From positions 578,731 to 642,730 of the forward strand of contig NC_080686.1 of NCBI RefSeq assembly GCF_030445035.2: a stretch of DNA of 64,000 nt, read 5' to 3'. Position numbers and translations under genes: made by a program. This stretch comes from Dasypus novemcinctus (lineage: Eukaryota; Chordata; Mammalia; Cingulata; Dasypodidae). Below the pieces are notes generated by a model. The model was not told the DNA's origin, ran no database searches, and saw nothing but the letters and a program-made list of their open reading frames with translations. Each line of letters begins with the position of its first letter. Within the stretch, counting starts at the first letter, position 1. This document shows, piece after piece, positions 1 through 11,892 of this stretch.

Positions 1-1115
1 GAACAAAGAGGTCAACTCAGACCGGCAGAATATCTCAGCCTACATGTAATATCAGGTGTTAAAAACTGCTTTTTTACTTTGGATAAAAAAGGGGGGAATG
101 GAAAGGACAAGTGAGTTTATATGGCTAAGAGGCTCCAAAAAAGAGTCAGGAGGTCATCGGGGGTGATGCTTATGCATGCCTCAGCAGGGTACCAGAGACA
201 GCCAAGGTAGATGGAAACCCAGGTGCTGGTTCTCCTGAGGACTGCAGCAACTCACAGTTCTATGGTCAAGGCAGATGGCTCTGGAGTTCAGGACCATGTT
301 AGTTGGCCTGACTTTGGAGTTTGTGTTCCTGAGTGTTATGGAGTTGGACTCAGATATAACCTTTCTACTCATGCCTCTTGTTACTTTTACTGGACCTGTG
401 GTTGGCACTTGGGTTGGTGTATACTCAGGAGACCTGAAACTCTGAACTGTCCATGTGATGGCCAGGCCCTGGGCCTCAGGAGACTTGCAGCTCCTACCCT
501 CTGGTTTCTTGGACTTACCCTGGCCAGCTGACAGGGAGGTGAAGAGGGTCAACCACCACACTAGGGAGCCAAGAGTGCCTACAGCTGCAAGCAGAAGAAT
601 TGCATCCATCATCCATGTGGAATCTAAACCTCCTCTTGAGGTAGAGGGGACTGGACATAGCCATCCCAGGTCCACAAGACACAGGAACAGAGTATGGATT
701 AGAGTGGACTTACTGGTGTTCTGCTGGGGAGCTATTGTGATAAGTAAGGGAAAAAACTGTAGTAGTGATGTGGAGAGGGTGGCCACGGTGGCTGCTGATG
801 GTTGGGAGAGGGAAGAAGAGATATGGTGTGGGGGAATTTTCAGGATTTGGAGTTGTCCTAGATGGTGCTGCAGGGATGGGTGCTGGACATTGTGTGTCCT
901 GTCGTGGCCCACTGTGTGGACTGGGGAAGACTATGGACTACAATCTAAACCACTGTCCATGTGCTGCAGCGGTTCTCCAGAATGTATTCGCCGAGTGCAG
1001 TGGATGTGCCACAATGAGTCTGTTGATATGGGAGGGGTGGGGTGGGTGGGGTGGGGGGTATATGGGGACCTCATATTTTTTTAATGTAACATTTAAAAGA
1101 AAATAAAGAAGAAGA
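1..1115 (+). mobile_element. Family TS retroposon (L1-tailed repeat), cut by window start
   Basis: Aligns by eye with 6810-7906, 19440-20550, 46600-48168 and the minus copies at 13256-13861 and 61432-62191. It ends in a G-rich stretch (1025-1060), the shared 3' end around acctcatatttttttaatg and an A-rich tail with AATAAA-like hexamers near 1100. The L1-like 3' end and A tail imply L1-mediated copying (inference). There is no sense ORF of note; the 243-codon minus frame 181-912 is antisense to the repeat. The true 5' end lies outside the window. Confidence 0.8.
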
Positions 1116-1676
1116 AAAATTTTAAGTGCAAAAATTCACTTTCAATTGAGGCTTTGGTTCCTATGCCTTGGGGTTTTTTGACTTCACAACTGAAAAATAC
1201 TACTAACATTTCACTTCCTTAAGACAAACTTTCATTGCTTGTTCAATAAGTTGCCCAGTCAAAAAATGGCTATATGGAAGTAAAAAACCAAGCCCAACCA
1301 AAACATACAAACAAACAAACCAGCCAATTCAGTACAATTTCTCTCTACAATTTGAACAGGCAATTTGTAGAAGTCATTGCTAACTAGATTAGAAAATCTG
1401 CAGTGCTTTCCAATTTTTCTCACCTACCTTACTGTCCATGTTCATATTTCAAACTGCACCAACAGAGCCCAGATTTCAGGGGTTGGCTGCTTGGCAGTCT
1501 TAGCTGCCTTTGTGACAGGCTTGTGACAGAGGCCCTTTCTCTTACTAAGGTGTTACTGGAAGTTTTCTATAAAGGGGGAGGGTTGCAAGAGAGCAAGGAA
1601 AGATGTTGGAGACTCAAACCATGAAATATGGGTCTCCTGTTGGATTGAAAGGCCATTATAAATTTCTGTCCCACAG
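1116..1676. other. No recognisable feature
   Basis: AT-rich, apparently single-copy sequence between the TS tail and the open segment at 1677-2249. It includes a short (AAAC)n-like run near 1300-1320. No repeat family or coding signal was recognised. Confidence 0.5.
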
Positions 1677-2249
1677 TTATGATATGAATAATGGCCAATG
1701 GGAGCTGTAAATCTGGATGCAAACAATGTTCCCTACACATATGATCCTGCCATCTGCTGTGAAAGATTCAGAGATGATTTTGGAACAGGCTTTCATTATC
1801 AAGGAATTCCTGAGCTTTTTCTCTCCCTTTGAAGAGGAGGAGGTAGTGGAGGGAGAAGATGCATGCATGCTTCCTGGAGGAAAATCAAAGCTTTCAGGAG
1901 AACTAGAGTCTGCATGGGTTGATTTCAAATCAATGCTACAACTGATACACTGGAAGAGTCAGGTCTCAATTTGTTTCTTTTGTGCCTTTTCTTTGGCAAT
2001 TTTCAGTACATCCTGAGCTTTGTATGATCCAGTTCTTAACTCTGAAGCACATTTTTTGTACTTAACTGGGTGTTTGATGTACTTGCTTGAGCAACTTGGC
2101 ACTACTCTGTCTCTGTCATGAGCAAAATTTGAAACCTTAACCACAGAATAATCCATGACTGTGCTTGGAGAGATGAGGGTGGACTTGGACTGACTGGGGG
2201 ACGTGTTGTCCTGGGCAGGAGCATGTGGCATTGGAGATGAGCTGGGCAA
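1677..2249 (-). pseudogene. Possible decayed retrocopy or gene fragment, parent not recognised
   Basis: On the minus strand one reading frame runs about 190 codons from 2249 to 1677 and is broken by a single TGA at 1959-1961. The two halves are in the same frame. The translation is rich in Ser, Lys and Pro with charged stretches, and unlike the repeats around it. I do not recognise the protein family. It could be a decayed processed pseudogene, an exon with a polymorphic or sequencing stop, or chance. There is no clear poly-A tail on its 3' side (lower coordinates). Confidence 0.2.
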
Positions 2250-3374
2250 TCAAACGTCTACAACTGTTGCGCCAGCTTCCAGGGGTGCTGAAGGTCTCTC
2301 CTCCTGAGTTCCATGTAAGGCCTGCCAGGGCCATCAGGCAGCACCCAAGCTCATGCCCAGTTTGGGGACAGGCCTGTCCTGTCAGGTGAGTGGTGTGAGG
2401 GCCCAGACTCCTTATGGCTTGGGGTGGCTGCTGGCCTCCAGTAAGCTTCACATTCACCTGTACCCTTCTGGTTAGGCAGGGGCAGTGTGCCATTTGCAGG
2501 TTCAGAGCTTCTCCTGGTGGCTAGAGCTCACCCTCAGGTGTTGTGGGGTCAGTTTGTTATCAGGGAATGAGAATGATGCAGCTGAGGCTGGCAAGATATT
2601 GGGCTTTGAGGCTCCTATGTGGCCAAGTATTGGCCAGGTGGGGCTGTGGCAGCCACTCTGTGGTTAGAGGTTAATGTGCAGCCAGGGCCGGGAGTCAGGT
2701 GGAAAAAGGGCCATCATGTGGTCAGAGGTAGGGAGCTGGTGAACCATGTGTCCTAGTTTCAGGGTGTCCAGGATTCATAATTCTGGTTGTTGGTTAAGAC
2801 TGAAGAGAGACCAAGCAGTAAAGGACAGTGGATTGAAGCAGTGGCAACGCCCTCTTCCAACCAGTGGATGCTCTTCCCTGCTCAGATGACCTAACTCTGC
2901 CAGGGAAAAGAGGCAGGGCCGTGGAGCTTCTAGTCTCCTCTCCTTCTGACTCTGCCCTGCTTTCAGCAGGAAGTCAAGGAACTGACCCTCTGTGGTCCCC
3001 AGAGGCCACTCAAGGACTGTGGGAACCACTGGCCCTGGTCCTGGAATTTCCTGGAGATGAGAACCTTTCAAAGCCACTGGAGCCCAGGTCCTGTCATCTC
3101 GATAGCTAATGTGACCAATCAGCAGTTTAGCCCCAGCTCTGCTCTCAGGGCAAAAGAGTGGGGCTTGGAGAGGGTGGTCCTTGGAGGCTGAGAGCAGAGA
3201 CAGCTGTCCCGGGATGGAAGGAGCCCCTGTGGCCACAGGTGGGGGCAGCTTCCTTCTGGCAGCAGGAAAGGCAGACTTAGAAATATAATGTGCTGCTGTC
3301 ACCTTCATCTCTTTGTAGTACTTTGAGTTTTCAAATGTCATTGGGTTGCTTAAACCAACCCCTTCTGAGTCCCT
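2250..3374. other. GC-moderate single-copy sequence, no gene recognised
   Basis: Moderately GC-rich and low in CpG. A 248-codon open minus frame (2775-3521) runs from here into MIR sequence and lacks recognisable domains, so it was not called a gene. Confidence 0.45.
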
Positions 3375-3512
3375 CCTCTGCCCCAGGTGCTGTTCTAAGC
3401 ACTGCCCCTGCCACTCTGCTTCTCCTCTCAACTTCACAGCCCCTGGAGCTGTAAGGACACTGCTAGTGCCCATGTGGCTGGCTGGTGCAGGGCTGGGGTC
3501 CAAGCCAGGGCC
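3375..3512 (+). repeat. MIR SINE relic
   Basis: The stretch ggtgctgttctaagcact followed at the expected spacing by ctcaacttcacag and a terminal part near ggctggggtccaagccagg follows the MIR consensus order. It is heavily diverged. MIR is an ancient tRNA-derived mammalian SINE mobilised by L2. Confidence 0.5.
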
Positions 3513-3611
3513 AAGGCCCATCCTGGCCTGCCCTTGACCCTGAGTGCACCTGTCCCTCCTTGTCCTTTAAATGATCTGACATTGAATCTCTCATGGCTCC
3601 CAGCTGGTTCA

Positions 3612-3800
3612 CTTCCAGGCCTGGCCCCACATTGCTGTGTGACCCTGGGCAGGTTCTCCTGACCTCTCTGTGCCTCAGTTTTCCCATCTGTGAAGTGGGG
3701 CTAGTATAGGACTTTCATGTTGAGTTGCTGCAGAGATTATCTGGGGTTAACCAAAGGCTCAGAGCTCAGTCTGACAGACACTGAAAGTATGATGAATGTT
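3612..3800 (-). repeat. MIR SINE relic (core region)
   Basis: Contains the hallmark MIR order on the reverse strand: tgctgtgtgaccctgggcag, then acctctctgtgcctcagttt, then cccatctgtgaagtgggg. This is the highly conserved MIR core plus flank. It is a second MIR in opposite orientation about 100 bp from the first. Confidence 0.85.
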
Positions 3801-4966
3801 AATTTGTAAATTACTAGTTACTGCTGCCTGGTGTTCCTTCAATGCACCACTATTTGATGTGCGAAGCCATGATCCACTCTGAGGCCCTTGCTCAGCCTTT
3901 TCAGTTTTCAGTCTAGAACCCAGTTTCTATTGCAGCCACTGTAAACACAACTGCTAATGAATTGCAATTAGGTGTCCCTGGGGCCAGCCCCTCAGGCCCA
4001 GCCTCTAGCCCCCTCATCTCACATGTGCAGGACAGGGGATTGTGACTCCTGCATGGGTCCCATAGGTGGTCAGGGCTGAGCCCAGATGGGAACCCAGATT
4101 CCCAAAGTCACTGGAGTCCCTTCCCAGGCCCCTGCCTGCAGGAGCCTCTGCCCACTGATGGGAGGTGTTTGCTTGTCCTTCAAGTCTCTTCAGGGCACCA
4201 ATATGTTGGTGGAGGGTTCTGGCCTCCATGCTGCCTCCTGGACCCCCATCTGGCCTGGGCCTGGCGTCTGCCCACTGACAGCTGGCAGCAACCTGGTGGA
4301 CCCACACTGGCCACATCAGGATCATGGCTTATGTCCTGGTGTCATCCATGGAAGTGGGCAGCTGATCCCCACTCAGGAGCTGGAATTCATGATGCCCCAT
4401 CTGGATCCATCTGGATGCCAAAACAGCAGTGTCCATCATTGCCTTGGACAATCCCAGCCCTACAGGTGGGTCTCCTCTCGACAGGATGATTAGTTCTGTA
4501 CCAGATGCCATGGCCTCCTCACCTCTTTGTTGAGGGGGCAGAAGGATGGAAGGACCCAGATGTTTACTTTCCCCCATTGTCATCTGATTAGACCCAGAAC
4601 CTGTGCCACTGAAACAGACACTCTTCCCACAGTTATTACCAATAGATTTTAGTTTATTTTTGGACAGAAAATATGCACATTGCTAAAGAGTAAGGCAGTG
4701 TAGAAAGAACTAAAATGAAAGGAAAGAGCTGCTGCCTCTCTACTTCCCCCTCCAGGGTCATCTGGCCTCACCTGTTACCACCTGCCAGGGACCAGCAAAT
4801 GTGAGGAGGGATTTCACTGGTAAACCACTAGCTTTCTTGTTCTTCCAATATTATTTTTGCCAGGTTTGTAGAATTCCCTGCCCAGGTGTTCCTGCTGACT
4901 GCCCAAGCGCTGCGATAAATAAGGACCCTTGGACAATGGCTGTTTCCTGGCTGCTGAACAGTGGAT
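3801..4966. other. Single-copy sequence, possible faint old repeats
   Basis: No gene recognised. The part 4640-4800 (aaaatgaaagg...tgttaccacctgcc) faintly resembles 31040-31160 and a common old mammalian interspersed repeat, but it is too decayed to name. Confidence 0.4.
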
Positions 4967-5372
4967 TGGCTTGAACAGTGGGAATTTATTTACTCATAGT
5001 TTTTTCAAGGAGAATACCAAAATCAAGAGTGTCATGAGAGTGACGCTTTCTCCCAGAAACTGAAGCACCCTGGAGCTGGTAGCCAGGGACCCTTGGTCCT
5101 AGCTCTTCTGTCATATCCCAGTGCACATGGCAGGCTCTGCTGATTTCTTTCTGTTATTCCAGGTTTTGTTGACTTTCACCTTTGGCTGCTCCTGGCTTTC
5201 TCTTTCCACGTGATCTTCCCTATAAGACCTTCAGTAACAGGATTGAGACCCATCCTGCTTTACCTGGACCAGGCCTCAGCTGGTGTAACCTCGTCAGTAG
5301 ACCCACATGATGGATTAGGTTTAAGAACATGCTTTTCTAGTGAATGTATCTCCAAACCACAAAAGCCAGTTA
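4967..5372 (-). mobile_element. LTR-like interspersed repeat, old copy
   Basis: Read on the minus strand this sequence aligns with the plus-strand repeat at the window end (63640-64000). Shared blocks include the atgacagaa(g/a)agc segment and a terminal aaat.ccc.gtt..aagccaa. An AATAAA-like hexamer lies close to the 3' end, as in solitary LTRs. The assignment as an LTR is inference. Many substitutions suggest an old insertion. Confidence 0.5.
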
Positions 5373-6294
5373 CCCCGCTCTTGCCCCAACCTGTCCCCTG
5401 CCCTGTCCTGAAGCTCTATCTCAGATGCCCAATGGCCATGGCCCTTTCGCTTGCTTCCTGAGTCTACAGAACTGTGGACATCTCCCACCTGCTGCTCACC
5501 TCACACCTCACCTCTCAGTTGTGGGTTCATGGCTGTGTGCTTGCTGTCTCTTGAAAGGAATAGATACAATACATTCTCCTATGTTTGAACCAGAACTGGG
5601 AACTAAGCTCAAGAGTTTTCTCTTCCCTGCGATCACCCTGAACCCCTGAAGCCTCTATCTGGCATTTTCTTTACACCAGATAAATTGCTCCCAGGGTTCC
5701 TAAGCAGCATGACCTCCTTATTTTACATTCCCATTTGTAGTTTGAAAGGCTCTGGAGGGTCTTGCACATTCCAAGTGACAGTTTGTTGTTGATGGTGTAG
5801 GAAGTGGAGAGGAGATAACGAAAGATCCCAGGGCTTGGGGTCATGGCAGGAGGCAGGAGAGACAGAGGAGAGGGCACCGAGGGCTGAGAGTGCCAAGGGG
5901 ACCTTGCCCCATCTCCCAAACCACAGTGGACACCACATGCTGTGGTCACATCAGGTGCCAGCAGGACCAGGTCCCCCAGGAGCAGGGTCTCCCTAATGTG
6001 GAGCCAAAGACCCCACTGCTGGGCACTGCCCTGGGAGGGCAGTATGATGGGACATGAGAGGGAGAGGGTGGGCCCCAAATCACAAGCTCTTGATAAAAGC
6101 AACCATTTGTGGGACCAGCAGGACCCTGTGGCCTGCACTCCCCTCACCTGTCCCCATCAGCCTCTCTGGGCCCCGTGTCCTGTGGACAATTCCTGCATCT
6201 GCTCTGCACCCACCCTTACCTCCTCTTATTCCTCAGAGCCCCTAGCTTTCTCCCCCCACTCTGACTTGATGACCTTGTTTATTTCTGTTAAAAA
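5373..6294. other. Single-copy sequence, no feature recognised
   Basis: No repeat or coding match was recognised. The 158-codon minus frame 5671-6147 has no recognisable domain and is treated as chance. Confidence 0.45.
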
Positions 6295-6305
6295 CTCCTT
6301 CTTTG

Positions 6306-7906
6306 AATACTGGTATGGGATGTAATTGACAGGGGACACATGGTTGGCAGGGAGTTCTACAGGGCATATATCCAGGGTACATAAAAATGTTTGGATATTT
6401 TCATAGTGGCTACAATTAAAAACAACAACTTAGGGAGTGCTGAGTTCCTAACCAGGGGAGCTCTATCACAGTCCCTAAAGGAACAGCAACAATCCCCCAA
6501 GTGAAGAGTAAAGACCAAAAAAGAACGAAGGTCCAACAATGAGCCCTTGATACTAATGACTATGCTTGTGAGCCTGTGCACCTGAAATAAGAACAAGGCC
6601 TAGAGCTGCAGGGTGCCTAAGAGTTACCTCCTAAGAGCCTCTGTGTTGCACAAATGTGGCCAGTCTCAAAGCCAAACTCAGCGTGTAGATGTGTTGCCTT
6701 CCCCCCAGCGTGGGACATGACCCCTGAGGATGAGCCTTCCGGGTGCCAAGGGATTGCTACCAAGTACCAGCTGATGATGTAACTAGAAAATGACCTTGAA
6801 TAAAAGGGTCAACTCGGACCAGCAGAATATCTCAGTCTACATATAATACCAGGAGTTAAAAATGCTTTTTGACCTGAATAAAAGGGGGAAATGGAAAGGA
6901 CAAATGAGTTTATATGGGCTATGAGTCTCCAAAAAGAGACAGGAGGTTATCAGAGGGGTTGCCCTTATACACGCCTCAGCAGAGTCCCAGAGACAGATAA
7001 AGTAGATAAAACCCCAGGTATTGGTTCTTCTGAGGGCTACAGAGACTCACAGGTTCTATGGTCATGGCAGATGGAGCTCAGTGCCATGTCAGTTGGCTCT
7101 ACTTTGGAGTTTGTGTTTCTGTGTGATGGAGCTGGACTCAGATCTGATCTTTGTCCACAAGCCTCTCCTGTTACTTTTACCAGAACTATAGTTGGTGCTG
7201 GGGCTTAATGTATACCCAGGGGACCTGAATCTCTGGACTGACCATGTGATAGCCAGGCCCTGAGCCTCAACAGACTTGCAACTTCTACACTCTGGTTTAT
7301 TGGACTTACCCCACTCAGCTAACATGGAAGTGAAGAAGGTCAACCACCACACCAGGGAACCAAGTGTGCCTGCAACTGAAAGCAGGAGATTTGCATCCAG
7401 CATCCATGTGGAATCTAAGCCCCCTCTTGATATAGATGTGGAGTGGACGCAACCATTCCAAGGTCCACAGGATGGAGGAATAGAGTATGGATTAGAGTGG
7501 ATTTACTGATATTCTATTCATGAACTATTGTGATTAGTAATAGAAGAAAATGTGGCACTGGTGTGGAGAAAGTGGCCATGGTGGCTGCTGGGGGTAGGGA
7601 GTGGGAGGAAAAGATGTGAGGTGGGGGTGTTTTGGGGACTTGGAGTTGTCTTGGGTGGTGCTGCAGGGACAGTTACTGGATATTGTATGTCCTCCCATGG
7701 CCCACTGGGTGGACTGTGGGAGAGTGTGGGCTATGACATGGACCATTGACCATGAGGTGCAGTGGTGCTCAGAGATGTATTCGCCAAATGCAATGAATGT
7801 ATCATGATGATGGAGGTTGTTATGGGGGGAGGAGTGGGGTAAAGGGAGTGGGGGGATATAGGACCTCATTTTTTTAATGTAACATAAAAAAATAAAGACA
7901 AAAAAA
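6306..7906 (+). mobile_element. Family TS retroposon, 5'-truncated, with target duplication
   Basis: A 1.6-kb copy beginning at actggtatggg and ending in the TS tail plus an A-rich run. It is flanked by ctccttctttg (6295-6305) and ctcctcctttg (7911-7921), an imperfect 11-bp target site duplication. It aligns with the TS copies at 18692-20567 and 45886-48168. There is no sense ORF. The antisense strand has an open frame starting at 7403 with a hydrophobic N-terminal segment that recurs in other copies. Confidence 0.82.
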
Positions 7907-7959
7907 CCCCCTCCTCCTTTGGGGGCATACTGACCTACTTATACTGCAAGTCTAGAGGC

Positions 7960-8450
7960 TACAGCTGTTATGGTTTGTGTTGACACGTGTCCACCTATGA
8001 AGCCAAGACTAAAATAATGAACATGTCCACCCCTGGAGTCCCCACTTGCCCATTCTCCACCCTCATTCCCTGCCCCCTACCCAGGGATCACTGCTGTGCT
8101 TCCTTTCACAATGGATTCCCCTGCACCTTCTAGAATTGCATGGGAGGGATTTGCACAGCACTGCTCTCTCTCTCTTCTCTCCCTGCCCCCTTGGTCTTCC
8201 TTCATTAACCCAGCATAATTATTTGGAGATCCATCATGGGGTGTGTATCCTTACTGCTAAGTAGGATTCCACAGTGTGGACAGACCACATGTGGCTCATG
8301 CTATACCCTGTCAGGCCTCTGGGTTGGCTCCAACTTTGGGCCTTTGCAGATAAAGCTGCTATGACCCAGAGACACATTAGTGGTGGCAGCACATTTGATC
8401 TCATTTCTCTCAGGTAAAAACCTTGGGGTGGAATGCAGGGGTTATGTGGC
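7960..8450 (-). mobile_element. Old L1 3' ORF2/3'UTR relic
   Basis: On the reverse strand it follows the end of L1 ORF2. The order seen on plus is ttactgctaagtaggattcc, gggttggctccaactttggg, gcagataaagctgctatgac, cttggggtggaatg. This is the standard reverse-complement order of old mammalian L1 3' ends. Divergence is high. Confidence 0.65.
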
Positions 8451-11400
8451 AGCCATTGGGCCTGGACACGTGGCTGCACCTGGTTCCTCCCTTCCCTCCC
8501 AACAAGCCCCCGAGTTGGTCCTCAGGGCCTCTTCTCTCCTGTTGCACCCCAAACAGGCTGCTACCCACAACCCCCACCTCCTTCCCACTTCTGCATTCAG
8601 GACTCCTTCCCCATTAGACCTCTCTGACATCCTATTTAAAATTGCTCTGTGCACCCCAATGTGTGAGATCCCCCCACTCTGTGGTGTGACACTCAGCAGG
8701 TCTGACATCCTGGTTGTCATCATCACTCTCCCTCCAGCACCTCTCAGGGTGCAGAGCTCTGCTCCTGACCCACACCAGCCATCCTGAGGCTCACTGATGG
8801 TAGGAAGCACTCCCTGGGGCTGTTGATTTCTAGGGCTCCCTTTGCAGTTCTCCAGACCTGGTACACACCTCCGCCTCCTTCCCAGCCCCGTCAGCTGTGG
8901 GTTGAGGCAGCACCTGCCTCTGGTCAGGGAGGCCTTCCTACAGGGCTCCATTTGTGTCCCTTCTTCTGCCTGTGTGCCCTGAGGAGGACGGAGGAAGAGA
9001 GTCTTAACTTTCCTGAGCTGGCAGCAGTAGCTTTTGGGTGTGTTAATTCAGAGAGAGGAGAGTGGAGGAGCTTCCTGTACTGGGTGGGGTTGGCAGCTCC
9101 CTCTGTTGCTCTTGCTGCTCCCTGGGTGCCTGAAAGGCCATTGCTGTTCCCTCCAGGCTTGGGGCCTCCCTCCTGCTTTGCCCCACCTGGTGAGACCAGG
9201 TCAGCTCCTCCTCTGGCTCATCAGGCCTTCGTGCCAGTGCTGGCAGCTCCCCTCAGGCAGGAGCATCCCTGGAGGACCCCCAGAGGCCCTTGGGGTGGAG
9301 AGGGCAGAGGCACCTCCTGGAGGACAGGTTGTGGCTCTCTTCCTGCTCCACAGAGTTTCTTTCTCCTCTAGGGAAGCATCTTCAAGAGCAGATGCTCTTT
9401 CCATCCTTATTAAAAATCACTCCCTGCTGAGATGGACAATCCAAGACATGTTTCACTAGCAGATTTTTTTAAAAAGAGACAACCTTGTGACTTTGAGTCC
9501 ATTATGGGTTTTCAACCAGGTTTTATCAAGGAGAAAATGTGGTCTCCTTTCCTGCTCTTTTGTTTTTACTGTATATGGAGGGGAGGAGACCTGTGAAATG
9601 TCAGGTGAATGCCCCTCTGGTACATTCTGCCAGCTGTGGACCAGAATGTGTCACTTTATTAAAGAGTGTGTGTAGAGTTGCTGGTTTACTCACAGTATTG
9701 TCTCTGGGGGGTGTTAGTTTATTTCATTGCTTTTTTGTGATTTCCTTCATTTCAGGCTTTTTCTCTTCCTTCCCATCCTGCCTCCCATCTTTGCGCCCCT
9801 CTGCTGAATGCCACTGTGCATGCATTTGCCTGCATGTGCATGTATGCAAAGTGCCACTGTACACACAGGGCCCTAGCTTTGTGCAAACTAAGTTTCTCTC
9901 TGTTTCTGAGAAGCCCTAGGTGTCCTCCTCTGTAGCACAGGCAAATACTAATGCTACCTTTAACTTCCAAAATATAGCCCACTCGCACCTGTTCAGGAGG
10001 CAGGTTCACATCTGTCATCAGGCCTGTCCACAGGTCACCATCAGCCATAAGCTGGAGGGAGCAGTGGGGGAGGCTGCAGACCTTTCCTTAGTTCAGGACA
10101 GCCCATGTGCCCACCCACAGAGCACCAGGGCACCTGGCCTGCTGGGCCCCCCATCCCAGGAGCTTGTAGTGGTCTGAGCAGAAGTGTCCAGTGCCAGCAG
10201 AGCAGTCCCCAGATGGGGCAGGAGACCATCCTCACTACAGGAGGATGGTGAGTGAGGAGCAGTGTGTGTTATTTAACTGATGGCTGAGGAGATTACCCAC
10301 CTGTGGCTCTTTAAAAGACACCTCTTGGCTCTAGGAGTTGCCACATTCCATGGCTCAGTGCTGCAGCCCTGGCTGTGGTTTGATTCTTGGGTGCCTGGGA
10401 TGGGGAGATCATGAAAATCACCCTCTACAGACAGGCACTATCAAGATGATTTGGTTCCCTTTACACAGTCAGCCCTTGCCTGGCAGGTGTGGGTGAAGCC
10501 AGGGAAGGGGCAGGCATGGGCCATGCCTGAACTGAACCCCAGTTCTGGGAAGTATTTCCCTCTCCAGCAGCCCCACATCCTCCCTGATCTTATTTTGTAA
10601 TATATATTCACCAACTAATCCATCCAATAGTGGGACCCACCTGCAGACATTTCAAACATGCAACTTTTACATGAAAGAAAAATTTCATTGCTTTTAATTG
10701 CCTCATCCAAGATCCCAGGTCTTTGGTGTTCACTAGTATAAGCACTAGCCACATTTGGCTATTAAATTTCAATTAATTAAATTTTTTTTTCTTTCAGAGA
10801 AGAAGCTGTAAATGTTTTGTAGCTGCCAGCAACTGTTTCCTGTGGAAACCTGGGGTGCCAGCTTGCACAGATCCTGTTCTTTGGGGCTGCATAGCTCCCT
10901 TGCTTTGTGTTATTGGGGGCTTCCTCTTTGTGCCCTGCATGCACCCCCCTCCAGTTTGGGGCTCTCTAGGTGCAGTGGCCATGATCTCCCCTTGGGGGTC
11001 CCTGTGCCCCCAGGTCCTGGGGACTCTGTGATAGGGAATGCTGTTATATCTTTCAAATTTTTGCAGTTTCTCTCCATCTTATTTTAGGAGTCATTTGTAT
11101 GCAGGCCCATGTGCCCCTTATAGATAAATTTTCATTTTTTAGGATGTTGTGCTTTCATTTATACATTTGTTGAAAATTTGTGAAATTCATTCTACTTTTT
11201 TTGAGAAAGTATAAGAACTGCCCTTTCAAAATTAATAGAAGACACAAGCACAACAGATGATAATTAAGTTTACTAGGCCTGATACGGAGACTTTCATGCT
11301 AAGTCCATATCAGAAACCAAAGCCTAATTAAGTTCCTGTCTCTTGTAAAGGGTCCTTCTCCCTGAACCTGAAATTGGGGAGACTCACCAGCTCCCTTTTT

Positions 11401-11456
11401 TGTTCTGTAGCCTAGTTCCTCTAAGTCAAGGCTAAGCCAAGTAAGGCACTCTGTAA
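8451..11456. other. Three kilobases of mostly single-copy sequence, no gene recognised
   Basis: Several chance frames of 60-180 codons exist on both strands (for example + 8823-9371 and - 8442-8951), but none shows a recognisable domain or a consistent exon structure. The 8451-10250 part is GC-richer. Near 10740-10790 a short block (agccacatttggctatt) resembles an old hAT-type MER element but is too short to call. Confidence 0.4.
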
Positions 11457-11471
11457 GACTGTATTTTCTTT

Positions 11472-11877
11472 TTTAAAAAAAAGATTTATTTATTTATTTC
11501 TCTCCCTTCCCCCCTACCCCAGTTGTCTGTTCTCTGTGTCTATTTGCTGCATCTTTGTCCACTTCTGTCATTGTCAGTGGCAAGGGAATCTGTGTTTATT
11601 TTTGTTGCATCATCTTGTGTCAGTTCTCCATGTGTGCGGCACCATTCCTGGGCAGGCTGCACTTTCTTTCATGCTGGGCAGCTCTCCTCATGGGGTGCAC
11701 TCCTTGCACGTGGGGCTCCCCTATGCGGGGGACACTCCTGTGTGGCATGGCACTCCTTGCGTGGATCAGCACTGTGCATGAGCCAGCTCCCCATGGGTCA
11801 AGGAGTCCTGGGGTTTGAACTGCGGACCTCCCATGTGGTAGACGGATGCCCTAACCACTGGGCCAAGTCCACTTCCT
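11472..11877 (-). mobile_element. DAS-type tRNA-derived SINE with target duplication
   Basis: A reverse-strand copy: A-rich tail (aaataaataaatctt type) at 11472-11505 and the tRNA-like head near 11810-11877. The flanks gactgtattttcttt (11457-11471) and gactctattttcttt (11878-11892) match at 14 of 15 bases, marking L1-type insertion. This SINE family is characteristic of armadillos. Confidence 0.9.
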
Positions 11878-11892
11878 GACTCTATTTTCTTT

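Noticed and set aside
181-912. 243-codon minus frame
   Set aside because: Antisense to a family TS copy; its recurrent part is reported as a finding, but it is not called a gene.
2775-3521. 248-codon minus frame in GC-rich DNA
   Set aside because: It overlaps a MIR relic, has no recognisable domain and shows no retrocopy signature.
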